A stretch of DNA of 25,793 nt from JAKFWF01 sp031429105 (GCA_031429105.1 JANOYV010000054.1:1-25793), one strand, 5' to 3'; counted from the first letter of the stretch, positions 1 to 8,486 are shown. A program made the numbers and translations. Notes: generated from the letters alone by a model not told the origin.

Positions 1-138
1 GCGCGGCCGACTTGCGTCTGCTTGAGGGAGAATGCCGGGCGAGCCGCCCGTTATTGACGGCTTTTGGCCACTCAACCCGATGAAAACGACGAAAACCGTC
101 GCGGACTGCATTGGTCGATCGTGCTATTCAGAGGTTCC

Positions 139-876
139 CTAGCTTACACCACCGAGGTTCAAGCCGCTGGGTAGAACACAAAATGAAACGCGCCACTCGA
201 TAATCTGCCTGCTTGAAGATGCAGCGATGCGCTCAATTTTTAACACCGGTGTGTTTTCTGGAACGGCTAGCTGTTTTGCCGTTTCCGAATCAGCGACTGC
301 AACAGAAACCTGCTCGGTATTGCTGACGACCCTTATTCCGAAAAAATCACCATAAAACTCATATAGATTTCCGGGCAGTGGGTCCTTTGGCTCAAGATCA
401 AAAAACAGATGGCGCGGTAATAATACGCGGTCAAATACGCGTGCACCACCGCCAAACATTCGGCACCGTTGTATTTCTATGACTCCGAGATCAGCCCCCA
501 ATGCGAGGGTGGATTTTTCCTTGGCGCTGGCAGGTCTCACATTGACCAAAATCGTCACGATATTGGCAGTATCTCCACCATCAATCAGCGTCGCGAAAAC
601 ACTTATCGGCTCGGTCGGTGGGGCTGCGCTCTCACGGGAAACGAAGGTGCCACGACCTTGCTTTCGGACAACGATTTTCGCTGCCTCAAGCCCTTCGACC
701 GCCTTGCGAATAGTCCCGATGCTGACGCCAAATTGCCGTGCAAGGTCGAATTCGTTGGGTAGAACCTGCCCTTGCTGCCATTCCTTACCGACGATGCGCT
801 CAAGCAAACGCTCACGAACCTGCGCGTAGAGCGGTTGGGATATGACGCCTGCCCGTCCGGTCGATAGCGATTTCAT
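139..876 (-). CDS. GntR family transcriptional regulator, HutC subfamily
   Basis: This is a ligand-responsive DNA-binding repressor of about 245 residues. Residues about 15-80 form the GntR winged helix-turn-helix; the segments PLYAQVRERLLERI, LPNEFDLARQFGVS, TIRKAVEGLE and the wing motif RKQGRGTFV are typical. The remainder, about 95-235, reads as a UTRA effector-binding domain, which places it in the HutC subfamily. I chose the ATG at 876, because the N-terminus then starts just before the winged helix and a G-rich stretch lies upstream; a GTG at 918 would add 14 residues. It is transcribed divergently from the RNase D-like gene, and a perfect palindrome at 957-969 is a likely operator. No catabolic or transport gene lies beside it inside the window, so its effector and targets are unknown. 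The family call is firm; the role is not. Confidence 0.88.
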   Translation of the reverse strand: MKSLSTGRAGVISQPLYAQVRERLLERIVGKEWQQGQVLPNEFDLARQFGVSIGTIRKAVEGLEAAKIVVRKQGRGTFVSRESAAPPTEPISVFATLIDGGDTANIVTILVNVRPASAKEKSTLALGADLGVIEIQRCRMFGGGARVFDRVLLPRHLFFDLEPKDPLPGNLYEFYGDFFGIRVVSNTEQVSVAVADSETAKQLAVPENTPVLKIERIAASSSRQIIEWRVSFCVLPSGLNLGGVS

Positions 877-956
877 GATGCAATGCCCCCGCAAAAGTTT
901 GAACCTGGATCGCTGCACAAACTGATCGTGCGCGGATCATCCATTAATCTACATTT

Positions 957-969
957 TTGTATGATACAA
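957..969. promoter_or_regulatory. Candidate GntR/HutC operator palindrome
   Basis: The sequence TTGTATGATACAA is a perfect inverted repeat with 6-base arms around one central base. It sits in the intergenic region between the divergent GntR and RNase D-like genes, about 80 bases upstream of the GntR start. HutC-type GntR regulators are known to bind short palindromes with TGTAT/ATACA-like arms, so autoregulation is the simplest reading. Binding by this protein is inferred. Confidence 0.5.
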
Positions 970-1087
970 CCATTAGTTGCATATTGATATATTTGCACCT
1001 TATTGTCGCATGTCAGCGCTTGACGTCGGCTGTTGAATGGTCGCAATGCCTGATGGCCGGTAGCCCCGGCAGCAACTGGAGAGCGCC

Positions 1088-1708
1088 ATGACTGCTGCCC
1101 GTATTGAACTGCACAAGGGAGATCTGCCAGCGAACGTCAGCTTCTCGGGCTCGGTGGCGGTCGATACCGAGACGTTGGGCTTACGGCCCCACCGGGATAG
1201 ACTTTGCCTGGTTCAATTGTCTGGCGGTGACAACACCGCTCACCTCATTCAGATCCCGGCTGGTCCGCACGAAGCGCCACGCCTTTCAGCGCTGCTTGCC
1301 GATCCGCTCATCACCAAGATATTTCACTTCGCCCGGTTTGATGTAGCGGTGCTGAAGCACAATCTAGGCGTCAATACGAAGCCCGTTTACTGCACAAAGA
1401 TCGCATCTAAACTTGTACGAACCTATACCGACCGGCACGGACTTAAGGATTTAACTGCGGAGTTGCTGGGCGTTGAACTTTCAAAACTACAGCAAAGCTC
1501 TGATTGGGCATCTGCTGATTTAACGCAACAGCAACTTGCCTACGCGGCCTCCGATGTATTGCATTTGCATGCTATCAAAACCCGCCTCGACGCAATGCTT
1601 GCACGTCAAGGACGGACGGCACTTGCTGCCCGTGCCTTCGATTTCCTGGGCACGCGAGCCGAAATGGATCTGGCTGGCTTCGAGGATGTGGATATCTTTT
1701 CCCACTAA
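1088..1708 (+). CDS. rnd: Ribonuclease D-like 3'-5' exonuclease (single domain)
   Basis: This is a DEDDy-type 3'-5' exonuclease of 206 residues, probably acting on RNA 3' ends in the cytoplasm. The motifs are visible: Exo I as DTET (Asp26, Glu28), Exo II as HFARFD (Asp85) and Exo III as YAASD (Tyr152, Asp156). Classical RNase D is about 370 residues and carries C-terminal HRDC domains; those are missing here, so only the catalytic domain is present. Short proteins of this type are common in Alphaproteobacteria. The ATG at 1088 has a purine-rich GGAGAG ribosome binding site a few bases upstream. It is followed after about 150 bases by the LPS-export gene, in the order usual for Hyphomicrobiales. 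The fold call is firm; the exact RNA substrate cannot be read from the sequence. Confidence 0.88.
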   Translation: MTAARIELHKGDLPANVSFSGSVAVDTETLGLRPHRDRLCLVQLSGGDNTAHLIQIPAGPHEAPRLSALLADPLITKIFHFARFDVAVLKHNLGVNTKPVYCTKIASKLVRTYTDRHGLKDLTAELLGVELSKLQQSSDWASADLTQQQLAYAASDVLHLHAIKTRLDAMLARQGRTALAARAFDFLGTRAEMDLAGFEDVDIFSH

Positions 1709-1855
1709 TCGGCAGGTGCGTAATGGATGCTGGCACGGTGCATTTGGACCCGCTGTTACCGGTTGCTTGCTGTCAACATTGATCTCCCCCACAATCTGGA
1801 CGGAATCATAGGGTTCCACTGGCGTCCAACACCTTTCAACCTGCGGCATTACCGA

Positions 1856-3940
1856 ATGGCGCTTCAAGGAACTTTCGAAGACGAGCGCCGACCATCGCCT
1901 TCCAGGCGGGCTCTGGTTGTTGCGACGACGGATCGTGCGCGCGCTTTTGCCAGCGCCCGCCGCCACACCACGCTGGTACGCATCCTTCGGTTCGGGTTGC
2001 CAATTGCAGCACTCGCGTCGCTGGCAAGCTATGGACTTGGCATGCGGGTCAACCTGAAAATCGGCAATGGGACTCTGCAAACCGGGCCGGTTTCGATTTC
2101 GACGGACAATCTATCGATGGCGAACCCGCGCTACGAGGGGTTCAACAAGGACGGAAGCAAATTCACGGTAACGGCGAAAAGCGCGAGCCAGGATATTCGG
2201 GCGAAGGGGCCTGTGCAGCTTGACCAAATCGATGGCCGGATGGTGCAAGCCAACAACGGCGTGGTGACGCTAACTTCGCCGCGCGGCGCCTTCGACAATG
2301 TGGCTAACCAATTGGAATTAATGGACGAGATCAAGATCCGCAGCGACGATGGCATGCGCGCTGATCTGACCCAGGCGACAATTTATCTGAAGGACAACCG
2401 GATCGTATCGACGCAGCCCGTCGCCATCGACATGAAGGCGGGTCAAATCCGGGCCAACCAGATGGAATTGTTACAGTCAGCGCGTCAGGCGATGTTCAGC
2501 AATGGCGTGATGACACGGTTGAAGCCAGAGGCAAAGCCAGCAGGTGCAGCGGCAAAACCACTCGGCACGGCGGCACCACGCATGGTGGGCACGACTGACG
2601 GTCCTGTGGATGTCGCGTCGCAAAAGTTGCAGGTCGACGATGCAAAGAAAACGGCCGTGTTTTCCGGCGATGTGATTGCAAAGCAAGGCGATGCTAGTCT
2701 GCGTACAGCAGAACTCGTGGCGTTCTACGATGGCGCGCCGGTGGCCCTTCCTGGTGTCGAAACGGCGGCCGCTACTGCTGGCGAACCATCGGGAAAATTG
2801 AAACGCCTCGTCGCCAAATCAAGTGTGACGATGACGACAGCGACGGATCGTGTCACCAGCGACTCGGCCGAATTCGACGCAGAAAAAGAAACGGCACTTT
2901 TGCTCGGCCACGTTGTGATGAATTCCGGGGTTGATCGGCGCGCGACCAGCGACCGGGTTGATCTCGACTCAAATGCCGATACCGCGTTGTTGACCGGCAA
3001 CGTTGTGGTCAATCAGGACAAGAACGTGCTGCGTGGCGGCAAATTGTTTGTTGATCGGAAGTTGGCGACAACCAAGCTGTGGTCGCCAGCCGATGCCACA
3101 CACCCTGCTGGCCGCATTGCCGCGCGGTTCTTCCAGTCTACCCAGACTGCAAATAGCAAAACGCAAGTCAAGAAGGCGGTAGCCGCGACTGCCAACGAAG
3201 CCGGTGGTTTCGTGTTCCGGACTGATTCAACCGCCCCCATCGACATCGATGCGGAGACACTTGATGTGCTGGACAAGTCGAAAACCGCAACCTTTCGGGG
3301 TGCCGTGCACGCGGTCCAAGGCGATTTCACGATCCGGACGCCAGAGTTGATCGCGAGCTATAGCGGCGAAGCAGGTCTGGCCGCTGGGGCAACGGATCCG
3401 AAGGCTGGAGGTTCAGCACAGCTGACGAAGATCCGCGCCAACCAGAAGGTCGAGGTCACCTCCGGTGCTGACCAGAGTGCAACCGGCGATTGGGCTGAGT
3501 TCGACACGAAGGCAAACACAGTGACGATCGGCGGCAATGTTGCACTGAAGAAAGGCACCAGCGTTGTCTACGCACCGAAAGCCATCATCGATATGACAAC
3601 CGGCATCACGTATTTGGAAAAAGATCAGAAAAGCACTGGTCCCGCAATCAGTCCCTCGCCGACGGAACAACGAGCGCCCTATACCTTGCCGGACTTACCG
3701 AAGGTAAAGCCATCTGCTGTGGCCCCTGTAGCGCCGGCGTTCGGCACTGATCCGCGCGCTTGTCCGCCTGGCAGGATGTGCCTGAAGGTTGAACCAAAGG
3801 ACGGCCTGACAACGCAGAATGGGGTCAAACCGGCAGCGAAGGCTCCTTGGCAAACGGAAACGGCACCGCCGGCGCAGAAGCAAAAAGCCCCATCAAATGC
3901 CACCTCCGGCTGGACCTCATCCGCTCAACCTTCAAACTGA
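1856..3940 (+). CDS. Fused LptC-LptA/OstA-like LPS transport protein
   Basis: This reads as one continuous protein of about 694 residues combining the LptC and LptA parts of the lipopolysaccharide transport bridge. A basic cytoplasmic N-terminus is followed by one membrane segment at about 41-63 (LRFGLPIAALASLASYGLG), then an LptC-like beta-jellyroll to about residue 220. After an Ala/Pro-rich linker come two OstA/LptA-like regions, about 250-410 and 460-590, each with the pattern of a beta-sheet unit ending in 'tGnV'-like turns (VFSGDV, LLTGNV, TFRGAV, IGGNV). The C-terminus is Pro/Ala-rich with CPPGRMCLKV at about 636-645. I see no internal signal peptide, stop or second start where a separate lptA would begin. 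I start at ATG 1856 because the upstream 43 residues do not look like LptC; no strong ribosome binding site is visible. lptB follows after 30 bases. Domain identities are good; the fusion is read directly from the frame. Confidence 0.82.
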   Translation: MALQGTFEDERRPSPSRRALVVATTDRARAFASARRHTTLVRILRFGLPIAALASLASYGLGMRVNLKIGNGTLQTGPVSISTDNLSMANPRYEGFNKDGSKFTVTAKSASQDIRAKGPVQLDQIDGRMVQANNGVVTLTSPRGAFDNVANQLELMDEIKIRSDDGMRADLTQATIYLKDNRIVSTQPVAIDMKAGQIRANQMELLQSARQAMFSNGVMTRLKPEAKPAGAAAKPLGTAAPRMVGTTDGPVDVASQKLQVDDAKKTAVFSGDVIAKQGDASLRTAELVAFYDGAPVALPGVETAAATAGEPSGKLKRLVAKSSVTMTTATDRVTSDSAEFDAEKETALLLGHVVMNSGVDRRATSDRVDLDSNADTALLTGNVVVNQDKNVLRGGKLFVDRKLATTKLWSPADATHPAGRIAARFFQSTQTANSKTQVKKAVAATANEAGGFVFRTDSTAPIDIDAETLDVLDKSKTATFRGAVHAVQGDFTIRTPELIASYSGEAGLAAGATDPKAGGSAQLTKIRANQKVEVTSGADQSATGDWAEFDTKANTVTIGGNVALKKGTSVVYAPKAIIDMTTGITYLEKDQKSTGPAISPSPTEQRAPYTLPDLPKVKPSAVAPVAPAFGTDPRACPPGRMCLKVEPKDGLTTQNGVKPAAKAPWQTETAPPAQKQKAPSNATSGWTSSAQPSN

Positions 3941-3970
3941 GGCGCGCGTTCGCACTCGGAAAGTCCTCAC

Positions 3971-4816
3971 GTGAAGTTATTCACTTTCGGCTCGAAAGCG
4001 CGACGCGCAAAGGCTGCGGCCGATGCCGCGCCGGATGGCTACGATTATGGCCCGGACGACGGTAACGGCGGTGATGACAATGAGCCGGTGGCGGCCGACG
4101 GCTGGCTCACAGTCCACAACGTCAAGAAAAGCTACGGTCGCCGCATGGTTGTGAAAGGCGTCACGCTGGCACTCGGACGAGGTGAATCAGTTGGTTTGTT
4201 AGGACCCAACGGTGCCGGCAAAACCACCGTGTTTTATATGATCACTGGCCTCGTTCCCGCCGATGAAGGACGTATCACAATCGATGGTCGCGATGTGACG
4301 AAACTGCCGATGTACCGCCGTGCCCGTCTTGGCATTGGCTACCTGCCGCAAGAAGCCTCGATCTTCCGTGGCCTCACCGTTGAGCAAAACATCATGGCGG
4401 TGCTTGAACTGGTGGAGCCCAAGAAGAAACTGCGCAAAGAGCAATTGGACAGCTTGTTGGAAGAATTCCGGATTACGCGCCTGCGCAAATCGCCGTCGCT
4501 CGCGCTTTCTGGCGGCGAGCGGAGGCGCTGCGAAATTGCCCGTGCATTGGCGTCTCGCCCCTCGTTCATGCTTCTGGATGAGCCATTTGCCGGTATCGAC
4601 CCGATTGCGGTTGGTGATATCCAACAGCTTGTTAGACATCTAACTGAACGCGGTATTGGGGTGTTGATCACCGACCACAACGTCCGCGAGACGTTAAGTC
4701 TCAGCGACCGGGCTTACATCTTCTACGATGGTCAAGTTCTGACACAAGGTAAGCCTGCGGAAATCATAGCCAACGAAGACGTTAGGCGAGTATACTTGGG
4801 GGACATGTTTGGTTAA
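3971..4816 (+). CDS. lptB: LPS export ABC transporter ATP-binding protein LptB
   Basis: This is the cytoplasmic ATPase that powers extraction of lipopolysaccharide from the inner membrane with LptF and LptG (neither is in the window). All ABC motifs are visible: Walker A GPNGAGKTT, signature LSGGERRRCEIARAL, Walker B FMLLDEPFAGIDP and the H-loop in ITDHNVRETL. GERRR in the signature region and IDPIAVGDI after Walker B are characteristic of LptB. The protein has 281 residues, about 40 more than E. coli LptB, because of an N-terminal extension that is first basic and then rich in Asp/Gly. The start is a GTG at 3971, and no other in-frame start is obvious before the ABC domain. It lies 30 bases after the LptC/LptA gene, so co-transcription is likely. 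Confidence 0.95.
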   Translation: MKLFTFGSKARRAKAAADAAPDGYDYGPDDGNGGDDNEPVAADGWLTVHNVKKSYGRRMVVKGVTLALGRGESVGLLGPNGAGKTTVFYMITGLVPADEGRITIDGRDVTKLPMYRRARLGIGYLPQEASIFRGLTVEQNIMAVLELVEPKKKLRKEQLDSLLEEFRITRLRKSPSLALSGGERRRCEIARALASRPSFMLLDEPFAGIDPIAVGDIQQLVRHLTERGIGVLITDHNVRETLSLSDRAYIFYDGQVLTQGKPAEIIANEDVRRVYLGDMFG

Positions 4817-4874
4817 GTGCCATTCAGTACAAATTGGAACCTAACGACGGGTATCGGTAACAGGTTCATTAACT

Positions 4875-6419
4875 ATGGCGCTCTCGGCACGCCTGGAAAT
4901 GCGGCAAGGCCAGCAGCTGGTGATGACACCCCAGCTGCAGCAGGCGATCCGTCTTCTGCAACTCTCAAATCTCGAGCTCAGCGCCTTTGTTGAACAAGAA
5001 GTTGAGCGTAATCCGCTACTTGAGCGTGATGAAAACGGTGATTTGCCAACGCCGCGCACAATAGATACAGAGGGTGACGGTCCAACGGATGCCAGTCTCA
5101 GCGCCGCTGCATCCTATGAAACGCTCGACTTATCCCGACCGGATGCAGACGCTTCGAGTGCACTCGATACATCGCACGAGAACCTCTACCCGGATGTGGC
5201 CAAAAGCGACCTCGGTTTGGCGTCAGGCCCAGATCTTGGCGGCTCGAACTGGTCGAATGTCAGCGGGGCTGGCGGTGGGGGAGAGGACTACAACCTCGAA
5301 GCCTTTGTTGCAGCCGACGTATCGCTTAAGGATCACCTGCAAACCCAGATGCAAATTACGTTGCATGACGCTGCTGATCGGATCATCGCCCAGCATCTGA
5401 TCGACAATGTTGATGATGCGGGATACCTCAACGCCAATATCGAGGACATCGCCGACAAGCTCGGATGCCCACTGTCGCGCGTTGAGCGGATCCTCGCGGC
5501 TCTACAGATGCTGGATCCACCGGGCGTTCTGTCGCGCAGTCTGGCCGAGTGCCTGGCCATCCAACTCAAGGAGCAGAACCGGTTTGATCCTCAAATTGGG
5601 CTCTTACTGGAACACCTTGACCTGCTTGGATCGCACAATATTGCGGCCTTGAAGCGTGCCGTCGGCGTCGACATGGATGAACTAACCGACATGATTGCGG
5701 AGCTTAAGCAGCTCAATCCGAAGCCGGGCCTAGCGTTCGGCAGCGTTCATATGCAGCCGGTCGTGCCCGATGTGTTTGTCAGGCCGGCGTCCGATGGTAG
5801 CTGGTTTGTCGAGTTGAACAGTGAAACGTTGCCCCGCGTTCTCGTCAACCGCAGTTACTACACGCGAGTGTCAAAGACCGCGCGAAATCCGCAAGATAAG
5901 GACTACCTAGTCGACTGCCTGCAGTCTGCAAACTGGCTTGCGAAGAGCCTCGATCAGAGAGCACGAACAATTTTGCGCGTTGCGGAGGAAATCGTCCGCC
6001 AGCAGGACGCCTTCTTTGCCCACGGCGTCCAGCATCTTCGGCCGCTGAATCTCAAGACGGTCGCGGATGCAATAAAGATGCACGAATCGACGGTCAGCCG
6101 GGTCACGTCGAACAAATACATCGCAACACCAAGGGGTATTTTTGAACTGAAGTATTTCTTCACGTCCTCGATTGCATCCTCCAGTGAAGGCGAGGCGCAT
6201 TCATCGGAATCCGTGCGCTATCGCATCAAACAGTTGATCGATGCAGAGTCGGCTGAAGACGTGCTGTCTGACGATAAACTCGTCGAGCGACTGAAGGATG
6301 ACGGCATCGACATTGCCCGCCGCACTGTCGCTAAGTATCGGGAAGCACTACGGATCCAGTCGTCCGTCCAACGTCGCCGAGAAAAAAGAATGAGCGTGCA
6401 AATGGAGCGTGTGGGCTAA
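4875..6419 (+). CDS. rpoN: RNA polymerase sigma-54 factor
   Basis: This sigma factor of 514 residues directs RNA polymerase to -24/-12 promoters and needs AAA+ activators to open them, classically for nitrogen genes. Region I is the Gln/Leu-rich start (QQLVMTPQLQQAIRLLQ) that contacts activators, followed by an acidic, low-complexity region II to about residue 130. The core-binding region comes next, then a helix-turn-helix (TVADAIKMHESTVSRVTSNK). The RpoN box ARRTVAKYRE, which reads the -24 element, is present intact at residues 481-490. The start is the ATG at 4875. lptB lies 58 bases upstream and hpf downstream, the conserved alphaproteobacterial order. Confidence 0.97.
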   Translation: MALSARLEMRQGQQLVMTPQLQQAIRLLQLSNLELSAFVEQEVERNPLLERDENGDLPTPRTIDTEGDGPTDASLSAAASYETLDLSRPDADASSALDTSHENLYPDVAKSDLGLASGPDLGGSNWSNVSGAGGGGEDYNLEAFVAADVSLKDHLQTQMQITLHDAADRIIAQHLIDNVDDAGYLNANIEDIADKLGCPLSRVERILAALQMLDPPGVLSRSLAECLAIQLKEQNRFDPQIGLLLEHLDLLGSHNIAALKRAVGVDMDELTDMIAELKQLNPKPGLAFGSVHMQPVVPDVFVRPASDGSWFVELNSETLPRVLVNRSYYTRVSKTARNPQDKDYLVDCLQSANWLAKSLDQRARTILRVAEEIVRQQDAFFAHGVQHLRPLNLKTVADAIKMHESTVSRVTSNKYIATPRGIFELKYFFTSSIASSSEGEAHSSESVRYRIKQLIDAESAEDVLSDDKLVERLKDDGIDIARRTVAKYREALRIQSSVQRRREKRMSVQMERVG

Positions 6420-6527
6420 CTACGTTGCGGCTGATTTCAACGATGGTGATTTGACAGCAATCTTGTAGCAGGACTAGCGTTTGTAGGTGTAGCATTGGCC
6501 TCCAACGTCAACCGCGCGGGCACAAGA

Positions 6528-7103
6528 ATGACAATCCAAGTTACGGGCCGAAACATTGAAGCTGGCGAAGCGTTCCAACTGTACGTGACTGACAAAATAT
6601 CCGACGTCTTGGACAAATACATCGGCCCTGAACTATCGGGCCATGTCCGTGTCGAAAAAGCGAAGGTTGGGTTCAGGACCGATTGTTCGCTGCGCTTACG
6701 AACGGGATTACTGGTCGAAGCACATGGTGAAGGCGTCGATGCGTATGCCAGTGCGGATGCAGCGATTGAGCGCCTCGACAAGCGCGTGCGCCGCTACAAG
6801 CGTCGCCTCAAAAGCCACCATCACGACTCCGGGGACATGCAGGAACGAGCCACCGGGTTGAATGAATATGTGGTTCAGACCGAGGACGAGGAAAGCGGCG
6901 GAAAGATCGCGGCAAGCCCCGTCATCGTCGCTGAGACCGAGGGGCTTTTGCAGGAAATGACTGTAAGTCAGGCCGTTATGCAGTTGGACTTGACGGACCA
7001 AGCATTTCTGCTATTTCGCAATGCAGCTCACGGTCGCATAAGTGTTGTGCATCGGCGACCCGATGGTAATTTTGGTTGGATTGATCCGAAGGCTGAGGCC
7101 TAG
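6528..7103 (+). CDS. hpf: Ribosome hibernation promoting factor, long form
   Basis: This protein of about 191 residues binds the 30S decoding region and drives formation of inactive 100S ribosomes in slow growth. The N-terminal HPF/YfiA domain (about 1-105) begins MTIQVTGRNIEAGEAF and contains VEAHGEGVDAYASADAAIERL and a basic RVRRYKRRLK stretch. A linker leads to the C-terminal dimerisation domain, about 130-189, with MQLDLTDQAFLLFRNA and NFGWIDPK, so it is the long form that dimerises ribosomes without a separate RMF. I use the ATG at 6528, where the typical N-terminus starts; a TTG at 6495 would add 11 residues. It sits between rpoN and ptsN, a conserved linkage. Confidence 0.93.
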   Translation: MTIQVTGRNIEAGEAFQLYVTDKISDVLDKYIGPELSGHVRVEKAKVGFRTDCSLRLRTGLLVEAHGEGVDAYASADAAIERLDKRVRRYKRRLKSHHHDSGDMQERATGLNEYVVQTEDEESGGKIAASPVIVAETEGLLQEMTVSQAVMQLDLTDQAFLLFRNAAHGRISVVHRRPDGNFGWIDPKAEA

Positions 7104-7248
7104 GCGGTGGTGCAATCAGTGTTCGGGTGGCGGCGCCTCTCGTGTATGGCTTAATATTGAAATTGAGGGACCGGTGTTGTGCAGCGGGCGGCACAGGGTG
7201 TGCTTGATCGCACCGGCGACGGCATGTAGCCTATGGGAATGACCCACA

Positions 7249-7713
7249 ATGGACTTTGGCGACCTTCTGACGATCGACGGCATCGTTCCATCGCTTCGTG
7301 CAAAGGATAAAAAACAGGTCCTTCAAGAGCTTAGCCAACGAGCGGCCGAGTTGACGGGCTTGACTGAGCGCGAGGTATTCGACGCTCTCGTACAGCGCGA
7401 ACGGCTGGGTTCAACGGGATTCGGCCGCGGCATCGCAATACCGCACGTGAAATTCAAATCGCTTAAGAACATCGTTTGCATATTCGCCCGGTTGGCTGAG
7501 CCAATTGCTTACGAATCGCCGGACGGTGAACCGGTCGATCTCGTTTTCTTGTTGCTCGGCCCCGAGCATGCAAGTGGCGATCATCTCAAGGCACTGGCAC
7601 GGATTTCCAGACTGGTTCGTGATCCACGCGCACTGGAACGACTGCGAGCGGCAAGCGATCGGGACGCTACTTATGCTGTGTTGACGGAACCCGTTGCATC
7701 GCACGCAGCATAG
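7249..7713 (+). CDS. ptsN: PTS EIIA-Ntr nitrogen regulatory protein PtsN
   Basis: PtsN is the terminal phosphate acceptor of the nitrogen phosphotransferase chain (PtsP, NPr, PtsN) and is a regulator rather than a sugar transporter component. The protein has the usual size, 154 residues, with the EIIA domain across nearly all of it. The phosphorylated histidine is His66 in GIAIPHVK, preceded by ERLGSTGFGRG as in the family. The C-terminal segment DHLKALARISRLVRD is also characteristic. It begins at ATG 7249, about 145 bases after hpf. ptsP and the NPr gene are not in the window. Link to rpoN is by position and family knowledge. Confidence 0.95.
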   Translation: MDFGDLLTIDGIVPSLRAKDKKQVLQELSQRAAELTGLTEREVFDALVQRERLGSTGFGRGIAIPHVKFKSLKNIVCIFARLAEPIAYESPDGEPVDLVFLLLGPEHASGDHLKALARISRLVRDPRALERLRAASDRDATYAVLTEPVASHAA

Positions 7714-7756
7714 GTTCATGTTGCTATCGGGTTTCGCCGCTTGGCTGCGGATGTCT

Positions 7757-7766
7757 TGTGATCACA
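7757..7766. promoter_or_regulatory. Candidate operator palindrome TGTGATCACA
   Basis: TGTGATCACA is a perfect 10-base palindrome in the AT-rich gap between ptsN and the XRE regulator gene. The arms resemble CRP/FNR half-sites, but the usual 6-base spacer is missing, so a CRP-type site is not supported. It may be part of the XRE gene control region. Confidence 0.25.
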
Positions 7767-7782
7767 CACCAATAGGTAGTGA

Positions 7783-7796
7783 GTAAATTTATTTAC
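7783..7796. promoter_or_regulatory. Candidate XRE operator palindrome
   Basis: GTAAATTTATTTAC is a perfect inverted repeat (6-base arms, TT centre) lying about 105 bases upstream of the likely XRE regulator start. The surrounding 7775-7820 stretch is conspicuously AT-rich compared with its neighbours, as expected for a promoter region. XRE regulators commonly bind such palindromes near their own promoters; the assignment is inferred. Confidence 0.35.
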
Positions 7797-7901
7797 AACT
7801 TGAATTAATCACTTCACTTTTGCGCGTTTGGCTAGTTTGGCCGTTGCGCACATAAATGATTGCGATCCGTTTTGGCCGCGATCCTAGACAAAGCTCCAAT
7901 C

Positions 7902-8486
7902 ATGCCCACGGCGACGCAGACACCGAGTATTCGTTTCTTGTTTGCCAAACGTCTCAAGGCATTTCGTGTGCCACGGGGCTTTGCGACGGCTCGTAGTTTT
8001 GCGAATGCGCTCGATATCGATGAGAATCGTTATACGCGCTACGAGAGGGCCGAAGTAGAGCCAGATCTGAGCCTGTTGATAAAAATCTGCTCATTGCTGA
8101 CCATTAAGCCGAACGATCTGCTCGATTTCGAGACGGACCTGACTTTGTCATCCGGCTTTAGCGAAGGGCCGACGGAACTGTTACGTTCGGCATCTGACCC
8201 GATCAGCCGCAGTGGCGGTCGCCACGCGAGCGTACTGTGTAGTGCCTTGTCGTGGCGAATGGCGGAACTTGTTGCCGACCTAAAGAAAGCCGATCCGGCA
8301 AACAGGCTGGACAAGGTTAGTCGAATATCGAGAATTTTTTCCGAAATTGATGCGGATCCCTTTGCTTTTGTGGCGGGGATTGCGACCGACCCACGACTTG
8401 CAGGCTTGAGTCCAGAGGCGGCTACAAATTTTGCTGATCTTGCAGAGGCCCTCATCGCATCTGCAAAAAACGCAATTCTACCCTAG
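7902..8486 (+). CDS. XRE family helix-turn-helix regulator
   Basis: This is a probable DNA-binding regulator of about 194 residues. Residues about 17-76 form an XRE/Cro-type helix-turn-helix: RLKAFRVPRGFATARSFANA, then DENRYTRYERAEVEPDLSLL and KICSLLTIKPNDLL, where YTRYERAEVEPDL is the usual recognition helix and following turn. The remaining 115 residues match no domain I recognise and have a mixed helical look. I prefer the ATG at 7902 over the TTG at 7860, since the domain begins soon after it; no good ribosome binding site is seen for either. It lies between ptsN and pheT, and palindromes at 7757 and 7783 may be its operators. Its target is unknown. Confidence 0.75.
   Translation: MPTATQTPSIRFLFAKRLKAFRVPRGFATARSFANALDIDENRYTRYERAEVEPDLSLLIKICSLLTIKPNDLLDFETDLTLSSGFSEGPTELLRSASDPISRSGGRHASVLCSALSWRMAELVADLKKADPANRLDKVSRISRIFSEIDADPFAFVAGIATDPRLAGLSPEAATNFADLAEALIASAKNAILP

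Noticed and set aside
1..138. Short open frame ending at 83 and a CGGGCG-AGC-CGCCCG hairpin at 36-50
   Set aside because: The open frame has only 26 codons before its stop and shows no recognisable family; it may be the tail of an upstream gene. The hairpin is followed only by TTATT and does not make a convincing terminator.
1729..1750. TGGCAC element resembling a sigma-54 -24 box upstream of the LptC/LptA gene
   Set aside because: The matching -12 TTGC element is not at the required spacing.
1520..2080. Long minus-strand open frame opposite the RNase D-like and LptC genes
   Set aside because: No domain or ribosome binding site is seen, and it overlaps two genes with clear family identity; it is a shadow of their codon bias.
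7140..7165. TGGC...TTGA resembling a sigma-54 promoter before ptsN
   Set aside because: The spacing is one base short and the -12 element lacks the conserved GC.
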